64,000 nt of DNA from Selenomonadales bacterium 4137-cl (GCA_032334055.1 JAUOZS010000001.1:2392501-2456500), one strand, 5' to 3'; positions 24,407 to 33,525 are shown, counted from the first letter of the stretch. Notes: a model not told the origin generated them from the sequence alone. Made by a program: numbers and translations.

Positions 24407-25957
24407 ATGGCCTCAACCTTCGGGGGCGTAAGGATCGCCGACCGCGGCCTGTCTGCGAGCCAGATAGCCCTGGCGACGACCACCAACAATATCAGCAACG
24501 TCAATACCACCGGCTATTCGCGGCAGACCGTCAACCAGATAGCGGTCGGCCCGGCCGCGGTTTACAGCCGCAGCACCGTCGGCAACGGGACGGAGGTCAC
24601 TTCGGTGACCAGGGTCAATAGTTTCCGCCTCGATCAGAAATACTGGACGGAAAACAGTTCACTGGGCTATTACGGGACTACGGCCGATTACCTGGGTCAG
24701 ATCGAGGTCTACCTGGACACCTCGGCCACCGATACGTCCTTCAGCGATATGCTGAGCAATTTTTACTCCGCGCTGGAGGCGCTGGCGACCGACAACAGCG
24801 CGGCGGCCCGGACCACCGTCCTGGAGTACGGCCAGGAGATCTGCGCCTACTTCAACGAAGCGGCCGAAGCGCTGACCGAGCTGCGCAGCGAGGTGAATCT
24901 CGAGGTCAAGACGGCGGTGGAGCAGGTCAATTCCTACGCCGGCCAGATCGCCGAGCTGAACCAGCGGATCACGGTGGCGGCCACTTCCGGCGCCGCCACC
25001 AACGAGCTGGAGGACAGGCGGGATCTGCTTATCGACGAACTCTCCAAGCTGACCGACATCAGCGTAACCGCCTCGACGGTGTACACCGCCGGCGACGGCA
25101 CGACCACCTCCACATACACCGTAACGCTCAAGGGCTCGACGCTGGTCAGCGGCACCACCGCCCGCAAGCTGGAGTGCTATACCATCACCGACGGCAGCGC
25201 GCAGGACGGCATGTACGGCCTTCGCTGGACCGACAGCGGCACGGAGCTTTCCGCCGGAGACAGCGGCACGCTCGCGGCGTATCTCGATATCCGCGACGGG
25301 ACGGGCGAAAACGGCGATTATAAAGGTATTCTGTACTATATGGACCAGTTGAACGATTTCGCGCGGACGTTCGCCGAAGCTTTCAACGAAGGCGTGTACG
25401 CCGACGGGACCCGGTATTACGCCGGCCACGCCGGCGGCTACGGCCTCGACGGCACCACCGGCACCCGCTTCTTCACGTACGGCTCCGCGACGTCGGCGGA
25501 TATCGAGAGCGCGCTCGCGTCCGGCCTGACTTTGGATGATATATACGCCAACGTCTCGGCCGCCAATATTTCGCTGACGACGGACGTCACGGAGGATGTG
25601 AACAAAATTGCCGCCTCCTCTAGCGCGACCGACGCCGACGGCAACAACGAGAACGCCAACGACCTGATCGAAATCTGCCAGGATACGCGGATGTTCGGCC
25701 CCGGCTCGCCGGTGGACTGCTATGATTCGATCATCGCCACCCTCGGCACGGAAAACGCTTACGCGTCGCGGCAGAGCAGCCGGCAGAGCAGCCTGGTGGC
25801 GTACATCGACGATTGCCGTTCCTCGGTGTCCGGGGTATCGACCAACGAGGAGACGGCCTATCTGACGAAGTACCAGGAGGCTTACGCCGCCTCGGCCCAG
25901 GCGCTGACCACCTGGAGCGAGGTTCTGGCGACCACCGTCAACATGGTGTCAGATTGA
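24407..25957 (+). CDS. flgK: Flagellar hook-filament junction protein FlgK, second copy
   Basis: 516 residues with a canonical N-terminus (IALATTTNNISNVNTTGYSRQTVNQ) and the FlgK linker AGQIAELNQRITVAATSGAATNELEDRRDLLIDELS. The C-terminus (NEETAYLTKYQEAYAASAQALTTWSEVLATTVNMV) fits the terminal helix of FlgK/FlgE proteins. It follows the first copy with AGGAGGA as ribosome site. Two FlgK-type junction proteins in tandem is not the usual arrangement; they could form a mixed junction or be used under different conditions. Confidence 0.9.
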   Translation: MASTFGGVRIADRGLSASQIALATTTNNISNVNTTGYSRQTVNQIAVGPAAVYSRSTVGNGTEVTSVTRVNSFRLDQKYWTENSSLGYYGTTADYLGQIEVYLDTSATDTSFSDMLSNFYSALEALATDNSAAARTTVLEYGQEICAYFNEAAEALTELRSEVNLEVKTAVEQVNSYAGQIAELNQRITVAATSGAATNELEDRRDLLIDELSKLTDISVTASTVYTAGDGTTTSTYTVTLKGSTLVSGTTARKLECYTITDGSAQDGMYGLRWTDSGTELSAGDSGTLAAYLDIRDGTGENGDYKGILYYMDQLNDFARTFAEAFNEGVYADGTRYYAGHAGGYGLDGTTGTRFFTYGSATSADIESALASGLTLDDIYANVSAANISLTTDVTEDVNKIAASSSATDADGNNENANDLIEICQDTRMFGPGSPVDCYDSIIATLGTENAYASRQSSRQSSLVAYIDDCRSSVSGVSTNEETAYLTKYQEAYAASAQALTTWSEVLATTVNMVSD

Positions 25958-25974
25958 GGAAGGGGTGAGATTGG

Positions 25975-27288
25975 ATGCGCATAACCAACAACATGATGGT
26001 GACGAGCACCATCAGGAACATCAACGCCGCGGCCAGCCGCCTGAACGAGGCCTCGGAGCGGGTCTCGACCGAGCTGAAGATCTCGCTGCCGTCCGACGAT
26101 CCGGTGGTGGCCACCAAGACGATCAAGTACCGCGATTATGTGGCCAAGATCGAGCAATATCAGAGCAACGCCAGTGCGGCCGATTCCTGGATGAGCACGA
26201 CGGACGACGCGCTGAGCGAGCTCTACGATTACGTCGCCGCCGTCAAGGACGACATCTCCAAGGCGTGCACCGCCGAGGCGACCACGAGCGACTGGGCCGA
26301 TATCAAGGAGGAGGTCATGGCTTACCTGGAGGGGATCGTCCAGGTTGTGAACGCCGATTACGGCGGCCGCTACATCTTCGGCGGCTTCAGCGTCAGCGAG
26401 GCGCCGTACGAGTTGGTGGAGCGGATGGCGACGAATATCAGCTCCGCCGCCTACGATACCGGGGACTTCAGCCTGGCGGGCGATCTCGCCGCAGGCAGCT
26501 ACACGATGACGGTAACCGAGTCCGGCGGCACTTACACGGTTACGATGACCGACGGCACGAACACGTACACAGGGACGACCGATTCGAGCACCGGAACGGT
26601 CGAGCTGAAAACCGCCGACGGCCAGGTGATGGCTACGCTGACCGCGCCGGCGGGCGGCCTTGCGTCCGCCAGTTTCACCTTTGACGCGACCGAGTGCGTG
26701 GCGGTGAAGTACAAGGGCCAATACCTGAGCACGGTACTGGCGGACACGGTCGATGCCGCGACGATGCAGGCGATGTACTCCGGCAATACTTATGTCGACA
26801 GCGGCAGCGACCAGTCGATCAAATACAACCTCGGCTACGGCGCCGACGTGACCGTCAACACCGAAGGCCAGGATGTCGTCGGCGACAGCGCCGCCAACCT
26901 GTTCAACACCCTGACCAAGCTGCTGCTGGCGCTGAGCGCGGACGGCACCACCGGCGGCGCCACCTATCAGAGCTACGACACCGGGACCGATACGGTCACG
27001 ACGGGCACGATCGGCACTACCGACGAGCTGCTCGACGACATAAACGCGGATATCGAACGGCTGACGACCGCGCAGGCCAGCCTGGGCGCGCGGGAAACGT
27101 ACGTGGCCAACGTCAGCGACCGATTGGCGAACGATTATACCAATTACACTACCCTGCTAAGCGACACCATCGATGTCGACGTGAGCGAGGCGCTGATCGA
27201 GCAGACCACCGCGGAGACGGTTTACGAGGCGGCGCTGTCGGTGGGGGCGAAGGCCATCAGCAAGACGCTGGTGGATTACACGGCCTAG
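25975..27288 (+). CDS. flgL: Flagellar hook-filament junction protein FlgL
   Basis: 437 residues beginning MRITNNMMVTSTIRNINAAASRLNEASERVSTELKISLPSDDPVVATK, the FlgL/flagellin-like D0/D1 domain. It includes GGRYIFGGFSV, diagnostic of FlgL, and ends with a flagellin-type C-terminal helix. The central insertion is Thr/Gly-rich. It bridges FlgK and the first flagellin subunits. The gene follows flgK copy 2 by 17 bp with an AGGGG ribosome site. Confidence 0.94.
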   Translation: MRITNNMMVTSTIRNINAAASRLNEASERVSTELKISLPSDDPVVATKTIKYRDYVAKIEQYQSNASAADSWMSTTDDALSELYDYVAAVKDDISKACTAEATTSDWADIKEEVMAYLEGIVQVVNADYGGRYIFGGFSVSEAPYELVERMATNISSAAYDTGDFSLAGDLAAGSYTMTVTESGGTYTVTMTDGTNTYTGTTDSSTGTVELKTADGQVMATLTAPAGGLASASFTFDATECVAVKYKGQYLSTVLADTVDAATMQAMYSGNTYVDSGSDQSIKYNLGYGADVTVNTEGQDVVGDSAANLFNTLTKLLLALSADGTTGGATYQSYDTGTDTVTTGTIGTTDELLDDINADIERLTTAQASLGARETYVANVSDRLANDYTNYTTLLSDTIDVDVSEALIEQTTAETVYEAALSVGAKAISKTLVDYTA

Positions 27289-27320
27289 GAAAGTCCGGTT
27301 AACGCAAGGAGGCGAAGGAA

Positions 27321-29243
27321 ATGTCCAGCAGCATCACCACGACGACCATCAACGGTACGACGCGGATCACCGGCTTGGCTTCCGGCATCGACGTGGACTC
27401 GATCGTCGAGCAGTTGATGGCGGCCGAGAAGGAGAAGAAGCTTAATAAGCTCCAGCAGAAGGAGCAGCTGGCGACCTGGCGGCAGGAGGCCTACCGGGAG
27501 ATAATCAGCGACCTCCAGACTTTCACCAACAAGTATTTCAGCCTTACGTCGTCAAGCAGCCTGCTGAGCAGCAAGAACTTCAACCAGTTCACCGTCAGCT
27601 CGTCGAGCAGCGCCGTGACGGCAAGCTACACCAGCGCGGCCAGCGCGGGCAGCCACACCGTCACGGTCAGCCAGTTGGCAACAAAGGCCACCCTGGCGAG
27701 CGGCGCCAGCCTATCCGCCGACGTGCAGGGCAGCGCGGCCGCCGATTATTCCGACCTCAGCGGCAAAAGCGTCGTTTTAACGGTGGACGGCACCGAGTAC
27801 ACCGTCAGCCTGGACGACGTGACCGACCTCGCTTCGCTGCAGAGCGCCGTGGACGACGCCGTCGGCGAGGGCAAGGTGACGGTCGCGACCACCACTAACG
27901 ACAGCGGCGCGAGCGTGCTGACGATCACCGCCGCCGACAGCGGCGTGCAGGAAATCGCCGTAAGTTCCCCCGATGCGGGCGACAGCGGGCTGTCCGCCCT
28001 CGGATTCGTCGCTGCCGACGGCGCCGTGCTCGCCAACCGCCTGACAACGTCGACGGCGACGCTGGAGGATGTCGCCGCTTACCTGGGGATTACCTTCAAC
28101 AGCACCGACGGCATCGAGCTGACTGTCAACGGCACCAGCTTCAGCTTCGACAAGAGCACTACCGTCGATGAGCTGATCGACGAGATCAACGCCGCCGACT
28201 GCGGGGCGACGATCGAGTACGACCAGACTTCCGGCAAGCTGGTCATGACCGCCGCTACTACCGGCGCCGGCAATAAGCTGACGGTGGCCGAGGGGACGGG
28301 CAGCGATTTTCTGGCGAAGGCGCTGAGCGTGGCGACCGCCGGCAAGGACGCCAAGCTGACGGTCGACGGGCAGGCGATGACCCGCAGCACCAACACCGTC
28401 ACCGCCGACGGCGTGACCTACACCCTGAACGCCACCACCGACGAGGACGCGACTGTCAGCCTGATCCAGGACACGGACGCCGTCTACGACCTCGTCAGCA
28501 GCTTTGTGGAGGACTACAACGCGCTGATCGCGACGATCACCGCCGAAATCACCGCGGACTACGACGCCGATTATCCGCCGCTTACCGACGACCAGAAGGC
28601 GGAGATGACCGACGAGGAGATCGAAAATTGGGAAGCCCAGGCCAAGACCGGGCTGCTCGAGGACGATTCGCTGCTGCGCTCGATGCTGAGCGAGCTGCGC
28701 TCGGCGGTGACCGACTCCATCTCGGGCGTGTCGACTTCCATTTTCGCCATCGGCATCGACACCGGCAGCTATGACGAGAACGGCAAGCTCTACATCGACG
28801 AAGACGCCCTCAAGGAGGCGCTGCAGAGCGACCCGGACGAGATCGTGAAGCTGTTTACCCAGCAGTCGTCCAGCTACTCGGGAACGGCCACGGTGCGCAA
28901 GCTGACGTCGGCCCAACTGTCGACCCGCTATAAGGAGGAAGGAGTCGCATACCGTTTTTACGACGTGCTGGCCAAGTACACTTCGACCGTCCGCGACAGC
29001 AGCGGCAGCAAGGGGCTGCTGCTCGAAAAGGCCGGCGTGGAAAATGACTCGTCCGACACCGCCAACTCGCTGAGCGAGCTGATCGAGGACTACCAGACCG
29101 CGCTCGCCGACGAGGAGGACCGGCTGGACGACTACGAGGAGCGGCTGTATTCGAAGTACACCACGCTGGAAACGTACATCAGCAATATGAACGCCCAGTT
29201 GACGGCGCTTCAATCATACCTTTCATCTTCGACGGGGAGTTGA
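27321..29243 (+). CDS. fliD: Filament cap protein FliD
   Basis: 640 residues. It begins with ITGLASGIDVDSIVEQLMAAEKEKKLNKLQQKEQLATWRQEAYREIISDLQTF, the FliD N-terminal coiled coil, and ends with a matching C-terminal coiled coil (DRLDDYEERLYSKYTTLETYISNMNAQLTALQSYL). The middle is a run of beta-rich domains with many Ser/Thr/Ala. FliD caps the growing filament and folds flagellin. AGGAGG precedes the ATG. The next gene overlaps its end region with only 5 bases between. Confidence 0.95.
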   Translation: MSSSITTTTINGTTRITGLASGIDVDSIVEQLMAAEKEKKLNKLQQKEQLATWRQEAYREIISDLQTFTNKYFSLTSSSSLLSSKNFNQFTVSSSSSAVTASYTSAASAGSHTVTVSQLATKATLASGASLSADVQGSAAADYSDLSGKSVVLTVDGTEYTVSLDDVTDLASLQSAVDDAVGEGKVTVATTTNDSGASVLTITAADSGVQEIAVSSPDAGDSGLSALGFVAADGAVLANRLTTSTATLEDVAAYLGITFNSTDGIELTVNGTSFSFDKSTTVDELIDEINAADCGATIEYDQTSGKLVMTAATTGAGNKLTVAEGTGSDFLAKALSVATAGKDAKLTVDGQAMTRSTNTVTADGVTYTLNATTDEDATVSLIQDTDAVYDLVSSFVEDYNALIATITAEITADYDADYPPLTDDQKAEMTDEEIENWEAQAKTGLLEDDSLLRSMLSELRSAVTDSISGVSTSIFAIGIDTGSYDENGKLYIDEDALKEALQSDPDEIVKLFTQQSSSYSGTATVRKLTSAQLSTRYKEEGVAYRFYDVLAKYTSTVRDSSGSKGLLLEKAGVENDSSDTANSLSELIEDYQTALADEEDRLDDYEERLYSKYTTLETYISNMNAQLTALQSYLSSSTGS

Positions 29244-29248
29244 TAACG

Positions 29249-29659
29249 ATGGGCAGGGACGAAACGCTCGACTGCCTGGCAAAAAAGACGGCCCTTCTGG
29301 AAAAGATCGCCGCTAACACCGAGAAGCAGCGCCTGCTGGTCGCCAAGCGGGAGATGCGCGGCCTGCGCCGCCTGCTGCGCGAGCGGGGCGCGCTGATCGA
29401 CGAGCTGGCCGCCGTCAACGGGCTGCTCGACGCCGGCGCCGCCTGGCGGCAGCCGTTCGCCGACGAATTCCGGGCCGTCGAGAGTAAGCAGCGGGAGCTG
29501 CTGGGCGCCTGCGACCGGGTGCTGCAGGAGGCGCTGGCCGAGCGGGCGCGGATCGCGGCCGAGATCAACAACAGCCGGCTGATGCGGCAGGTGAAGAACC
29601 GCTACATCCACCGCTGGCAGATCATGGCTTGGGGCAATTGCCTGAACGTGAAAGGATAA
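29249..29659 (+). CDS. FlgN/FliT-like flagellar export chaperone
   Basis: A 136-residue, all-helical, charged protein. The N-terminal two-thirds (CLAKKTALLEKIAANTEKQRLLVAKREMRGLRRLLRERGALIDELAAVN) has the amphipathic pattern of FlgN, the chaperone of FlgK and FlgL, or FliT, the chaperone of FliD. Its place directly behind fliD and close to both flgK copies supports this. The short sequence and low conservation of the family leave the exact name open. It is the last plus-strand gene before a bidirectional terminator. Confidence 0.65.
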   Translation: MGRDETLDCLAKKTALLEKIAANTEKQRLLVAKREMRGLRRLLRERGALIDELAAVNGLLDAGAAWRQPFADEFRAVESKQRELLGACDRVLQEALAERARIAAEINNSRLMRQVKNRYIHRWQIMAWGNCLNVKG

Positions 29660-29671
29660 CGGATGCATGAT

Positions 29672-29703
29672 AAAAGGGCCCTTGCGATTGCAAGGGCCCT
29701 TTT
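29672..29703. terminator. Bidirectional terminator between the hook operon and flagellin
   Basis: A perfect 14-bp stem (AAAAGGGCCCTTGC and its complement, loop GATT) lies between the stops of the convergent chaperone and flagellin genes. Confidence 0.9.
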
Positions 29704-29714
29704 GCGCCTAGACG

Positions 29715-30944
29715 TTACTGGAGGAGCGTCAGTACCTGCTGGGGCTGCTGATTGGCCTGGGCCAGCATGGCGGTGGCCGCCTGGGTGATAACGCTCAGCT
29801 TGGTGTAGTTGGCCATCTCGGACGCCATGTCGACGTCGCGAATGCGCGATTCGGCGGCGGTCAGGTTTTCGCTGGTGGTGGTCAGGTTGTTGATGGTGTG
29901 CTCCAGCCTGTTCTGGATGGCGCCGAGCTTGGAACGGGCTGAGGTTACCGTCGCGGTGGCGGTGTCGATAACCTTGAGGGCGACGTTGGCGGCCCCGTAG
30001 CTGTCGACCTTGAGGCCCTCGACACCCAGCGAGCTGGCGTCCATGGTTTCGATGTTGATGCTGATGCTCTGGCCGGTGTTGGCGCCGATGAGCACGGACG
30101 CCGAGCCGTCGCTGCAGACATCCTTGGCGGCGGTCGTCTGGGTGAAGGACGACAGCGCGTTGGTGGCGGCGGTTTTGGTTTCGCCGTCGGAGTTGGCGAC
30201 GGTGACCGTCAGGCCGTAGACGGCTCCGGTGGTGCCGGCGGCCGCGGCGGTGGCGATCAGCTGGTTGTCGGCGTTCATGCTGAAGGTGAAGTTGGTGTCG
30301 TCGATGTCCTCAAGGGCTACGCCTGCCGCGACCGTGGTCGTGGCGGTGACGAGCGAGCCGTTCATCATGTAGCTGACGGTGACGGTGTCGCCGGCGACGA
30401 TGCCGAGCGAGTTGCCGTCGGCGTCGGTGAGGGTGGTGAGATCGGCGGCTACGGTCGTAGTAGTTGCGAGTTCCTCGTTGGTCGAGACGTTGGCGACGGC
30501 GGTGGCGTTGGCTTCGGCCATCGAGCCGTCGAGCAACTTCTTGGTGTTGAACTCGGTGGTGTCGGCGATGCGGTTGATCTCCTCCACCAGGGCGTCGATC
30601 TCGCTCTGGATGCTTTCCCGGTCGGCGTCGGTGTTGGTGTCGCTGGCCGACTGGGCGGCGAGTTCGCGCATACGTTGGAGGATTTCGGTGGTTTCCTCGA
30701 GGGCGCCTTCCGCCGTCTGCACGAGCGAGATGGCGTTCTGGGCGTTGGAGCTGGCCTGGTCGAGGCCGCGAATCTGGCCGCGCATCTTTTCGGAGATCGC
30801 CAGTCCGGCGGCGTCGTCGGCGGCGCTGTTGATGGCGTAGCCGGACGAGAGTTTCTGCAGCGACTTGTTCATCGCCGTGCTGTTGAGGTTGAGCTGGTTG
30901 TAGGTGTTCAGCGCCGAGAGATTGTGATTGATGACCATACCCAT
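29715..30944 (-). CDS. fliC: Flagellin FliC
   Basis: 409 residues. N-terminal D0/D1: MVINHNLSALNTYNQLNLNSTAMNKSLQKLSSGYAINSAADDAAGLAISEKMRGQIRGL. C-terminal: RSKLGAIQNRLEHTINNLTTTSENLTAAESRIRDVDMASEMANYTK and a terminal QAATAMLAQANQQPQQVLTLLQ, which is the textbook flagellin end. The exposed middle domain (about 150-300) is Thr/Ala-rich. AAGGAGG lies 7 bases before the ATG. The 5' untranslated part contains two hairpins (GAGGCCC/GGGCCTC and CGGGCA/TGCCCG) between 30966 and 31036, and a Pho-box-like element lies at 31085-31101. No sigma-28 promoter is convincing. Confidence 0.96.
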   Translation of the reverse strand: MGMVINHNLSALNTYNQLNLNSTAMNKSLQKLSSGYAINSAADDAAGLAISEKMRGQIRGLDQASSNAQNAISLVQTAEGALEETTEILQRMRELAAQSASDTNTDADRESIQSEIDALVEEINRIADTTEFNTKKLLDGSMAEANATAVANVSTNEELATTTTVAADLTTLTDADGNSLGIVAGDTVTVSYMMNGSLVTATTTVAAGVALEDIDDTNFTFSMNADNQLIATAAAAGTTGAVYGLTVTVANSDGETKTAATNALSSFTQTTAAKDVCSDGSASVLIGANTGQSISINIETMDASSLGVEGLKVDSYGAANVALKVIDTATATVTSARSKLGAIQNRLEHTINNLTTTSENLTAAESRIRDVDMASEMANYTKLSVITQAATAMLAQANQQPQQVLTLLQ

Positions 30945-31068
30945 TTGTTATTCCTCCTTGAAAATATGCTCGGGCATCCTTGCCCGGCCGGTTATGGGGA
31001 TACCCGAGGCCCTCCGGGGAATCGGGCCTCCGTACGGAAACGTCCTCCTTTCGCCGTCTTCTGTCCGT

Positions 31069-31101
31069 ATGTTCGCGCGCCAATGTTTAGCATTTGTTTA
31101 G
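31069..31101 (-). promoter_or_regulatory. Pho-box-like element A, upstream of flagellin
   Basis: On the minus strand TAAACA-N5-TAAACA followed by TTGGCGCGCGAACATA. It matches element C (32169-32201) at 28 of 33 positions and element B (31914-31946) over most of its length. It is about 125 bp before the fliC start. Confidence 0.5.
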
Positions 31102-31126
31102 TAATCCAACGGCGGAGAAAAATTTT

Positions 31127-31152
31127 AAAACCCCGGCGAAAATGCCGGGGTT
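31127..31152 (-). terminator. Intrinsic terminator of the response regulator gene
   Basis: CCCCGGC and GCCGGGG pair around a 6-base loop; on the minus strand TTTT follows. It lies 17 bases after the response regulator stop. Confidence 0.8.
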
Positions 31153-31168
31153 GTGGAGATATGCCGGT

Positions 31169-31855
31169 TTAGTTGGCGACACGGGCGGCTTCGCCGCTTT
31201 TCTGCAGGTAGTAGCCCACGCCGCGCACCGTCTTGAGGTGGGAGGTGCCGAGCTTTTTGCGCAAGTTATGCACATAGAGGTTGACGGTGGTGAAATCCGT
31301 TTCGGCGTTATAGCCCCAGACCTGCTGGACGATCCTTTCCTTGGTGACGACCCGCCCATGGTTGCGGATGAGCAGTTCGAGCAGACGCGCTTCCTTGAAG
31401 GTGAGATGGATCACCTGGCCGTTTTTGACCACTTGGCCGCGCTGCGGGTCGAAGACCAGGTCGCCGGCGGTCAGCACGTGTTCCTGCAGTTCTTTATTCC
31501 GCCGGCGGCCGAGCGCGCGTATCCTTGCCAGCAGTTCGACGTTGAAAAACGGTTTCACGACATAGTCGTCGGCGCCGGCGTTGAGGCCTTCGGCCCGGTC
31601 CTCGGGGGAGTCCTTGGCGGTCAGGAACAGGACCGGAGTCTCGTAGCCAAGGCTGCGAAACTCCCGGAGCAGGGACAACCCATCCTTGCTCGGCAGCATC
31701 CGGTCGAGGATGATGATGTCGTACGCTTCGGTACAGGCCATTTCGATGCCTGTTTCGCCGTCCTGGGCGGTGTCCACCACGAAGCCGTTCTTCTTGAACA
31801 GGTGGCACAACGCGTCGGCCAGTCTGCTTTCGTCTTCCACGAGCAGCAGTTTCAT
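31169..31855 (-). CDS. OmpR/PhoB-family response regulator
   Basis: 228 residues: a receiver domain with the acidic pair near the N-terminus (VEDESR), phosphoacceptor Asp in IIILDRMLPS, and conserved Thr and Lys (FLTAKD, YVVKPF), then a winged-helix OmpR-type output domain (HLTFKEARLLELLIRNHGRVVTKERIVQQVWGY ... VNLYVHNLRKKL). No histidine kinase is adjacent; phoR lies 6 kb away in the same Pho neighbourhood and could be the partner, in which case this is PhoB/PhoP, but the family has many members and I leave the symbol open. A Pho-box-like element lies about 60-90 bp upstream. Confidence 0.9.
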   Translation of the reverse strand: MKLLLVEDESRLADALCHLFKKNGFVVDTAQDGETGIEMACTEAYDIIILDRMLPSKDGLSLLREFRSLGYETPVLFLTAKDSPEDRAEGLNAGADDYVVKPFFNVELLARIRALGRRRNKELQEHVLTAGDLVFDPQRGQVVKNGQVIHLTFKEARLLELLIRNHGRVVTKERIVQQVWGYNAETDFTTVNLYVHNLRKKLGTSHLKTVRGVGYYLQKSGEAARVAN

Positions 31856-31913
31856 CTACATCGTCCTTAAAGCCACAACCGTGTGTTGTATTATCCCTCC
31901 ATGGAATCAATTA

Positions 31914-31946
31914 TTTTTTCGGCGGCCAATGTTAAGGAAATGTTTA
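31914..31946 (-). promoter_or_regulatory. Pho-box-like element B, upstream of the response regulator
   Basis: On the minus strand TAAACA-N5-TTAACA (31946-31930) followed by TTGGCCGCCGAA. It shares TAAACA-N5-TWAACATTGGC with elements A and C and lies 59-91 bp before the response regulator start, which suggests autoregulation. Confidence 0.5.
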
Positions 31947-32103
31947 GTTTTCCGACGGTCTTGCGGGGAACTTAAAAGAATGAAATAATCGCCGCTAACG
32001 GGCAATTGCCCGGCAGGCCCTATTTTACCAGCCTTTTCTTGGATATCGCTTGTTTTTGTCGTATTTTGGCCATTTTTTTGCGGGTCGCGGCCGCACACTG
32101 TAT

Positions 32104-32165
32104 AAAAAAAAGCCCGTCCACGGCACTGGACGGGGAGGTCGTATAAAAACAACCCAACATCGCAT
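32104..32165 (-). ncRNA. Candidate very short transcript ending in a strong terminator
   Basis: A perfect terminator (CCCGTCCA, 32113-32120, with TGGACGGG, 32127-32134, then T8 on the minus strand) lies only about 35 bp after Pho-box-like element C. There is no ORF between them. Either it is just the mntH terminator, with element C inside the mntH 3' region, or element C drives a roughly 60-nt RNA. The terminator itself is certain; the sRNA is a hypothesis. Confidence 0.35.
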
Positions 32166-32168
32166 CAA

Positions 32169-32201
32169 TATGTTCGGCCGCCAATGTTAAGAGTTTGTTT
32201 A
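32169..32201 (-). promoter_or_regulatory. Pho-box-like element C, between mntH and the response regulator
   Basis: On the minus strand TAAACA-N5-TTAACA followed by TTGGCGGCCGAACATA. It lies 62 bp after the mntH stop and is directed toward the terminator at 32104-32134. The 407-bp gap between mntH and the response regulator holds elements B and C and that terminator, but no coding gene. Confidence 0.5.
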
Positions 32202-32262
32202 ATAAACGGCCGCGCCGGAAATATTTTTCCGGCGCGGCGGCGAGTATCCCGACGGCAGCGGC

Positions 32263-33525
32263 TTACGACAGGGTATCGATGAGCAGCATGATGTTGAGCG
32301 CCGTGACGATGACGCCGATGAGCACGAGTACAGCCCGTTGGAAACGGGAATTGGCGTATTTACCCATGACGGCGGCGGAGGACGTGAGGTAGACCTGCAG
32401 GAATATCGTCCAGGGCAGCTGGATGCTAAGCGCGACCTGCGAATAGATGAGCGCCCGGAAGGCGTCGTCGATGAACAGCAGGACGGCGAGCGCCAGGCCG
32501 TAGGTCAGCGCGACCCCCGTCCAGGAATGCCGGTCTTTGATGTCGTATGGTTCCCGGAACATGCCGGCGAAGATGCTGCCGCCGGCCATGCCGGCGGTGG
32601 TCGTCGAGGCGATGCCGGCGAACAGCAGCGCGACCGCGAACACCACCGCCGCCCCCTTCCCCATCAGCGGCTGGAGCATGTACTGGGCCTGCTGTAGTTC
32701 TTCGACCGGCACCCGGTGGGCGAAAAAGACGGCGGCGGCGACGAGGATCATGGCGCTGTTGATCGCCCAGCCGATTCCCATCGACAGCAGGGTGTCGAGA
32801 AATTCGTATTTCAGTTGTTTTTTGATCGTCGCTTCATCCTCCAGGTTCCACTGGCGACTCTGGATGACCTCGGAATGCAGGAACAGGTTGTGAGGCATGA
32901 CCACCGCTCCCAGTACGCCCATCACTACCGCGAGCGAGCCAGTCGGGATGGCCGGCGCTACCCAGCCCGCGGCCGCCTGCGGCCAGTCGAGCCGGACCAG
33001 ACTGAGTTCGTACAGGAAGGATACGCCGATTATGGAGACGAAGCCGATGATCATTTTTTCGAGCCTTTGGTATGAGTTGGACCACAGCAGCCAGGCGCAC
33101 AGCAGCGCCGTCATCACCGCCGCGAGCTTTACGGGGATGCCGAACAGCATGTTGAGCGCGATGGCCCCGCCAAGGATTTCCGCCATGGCGGTGGCGACGG
33201 CGGCGGCCACGGCCGACAGCAGGACGGAGCGGGACACCCAGGGCCGCAGGTGGACGCTGGCGGCCTCGGACAGGCAGAGACCGGTGACGATCCCGAGGTG
33301 GGCGGCGTTGTGCTGCAGGATGATGAGCATGATCGTGGAGAGGGTGACCATCCACAGCAGCACGTACCCGTAACCCGCGCCGGCGGCCATGTTGGTCGCC
33401 CAGTTGCCGGGGTCGATGAAGCCGACGGTGACGAGTATGCCCGGGCCGATGTAACGCAGGATGCGCCGGGCCTGCAGGCTGATTTCGTGCCGGTTGTTGA
33501 AGTAAGCTGCCAGCGTTTTGCGCAA
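32263..33525 (-). CDS. mntH: NRAMP-family Mn2+/divalent metal transporter
   Basis: 420 residues with about eleven hydrophobic helices. The metal-binding motifs are canonical: TM1 GFIDPGNWATN (D38 and N41) and TM6 AVVMPHNLFLHSEV, whose AxxMPH pattern fits Mn2+/Fe2+ transport driven by H+. The start is a TTG with a GAGG-type site upstream. The gene sits between pstA and the response regulator, so phosphate and manganese import genes are neighbours, but it has its own promoter region. The symbol is the usual one for the family; function here is inferred. Confidence 0.88.
   Translation of the reverse strand: MRKTLAAYFNNRHEISLQARRILRYIGPGILVTVGFIDPGNWATNMAAGAGYGYVLLWMVTLSTIMLIILQHNAAHLGIVTGLCLSEAASVHLRPWVSRSVLLSAVAAAVATAMAEILGGAIALNMLFGIPVKLAAVMTALLCAWLLWSNSYQRLEKMIIGFVSIIGVSFLYELSLVRLDWPQAAAGWVAPAIPTGSLAVVMGVLGAVVMPHNLFLHSEVIQSRQWNLEDEATIKKQLKYEFLDTLLSMGIGWAINSAMILVAAAVFFAHRVPVEELQQAQYMLQPLMGKGAAVVFAVALLFAGIASTTTAGMAGGSIFAGMFREPYDIKDRHSWTGVALTYGLALAVLLFIDDAFRALIYSQVALSIQLPWTIFLQVYLTSSAAVMGKYANSRFQRAVLVLIGVIVTALNIMLLIDTLS

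Noticed and set aside
31069..31101. Element A as a sigma-28 promoter of flagellin
   Set aside because: TAAA is present but the -10 (GCCGATAA) is not found at any permitted distance; the repeat structure fits a Pho-box better.
31907..32152. An 81-codon minus-strand ORF between mntH and the response regulator
   Set aside because: It crosses the strong terminator and element B, has no ribosome site and looks like random sequence.
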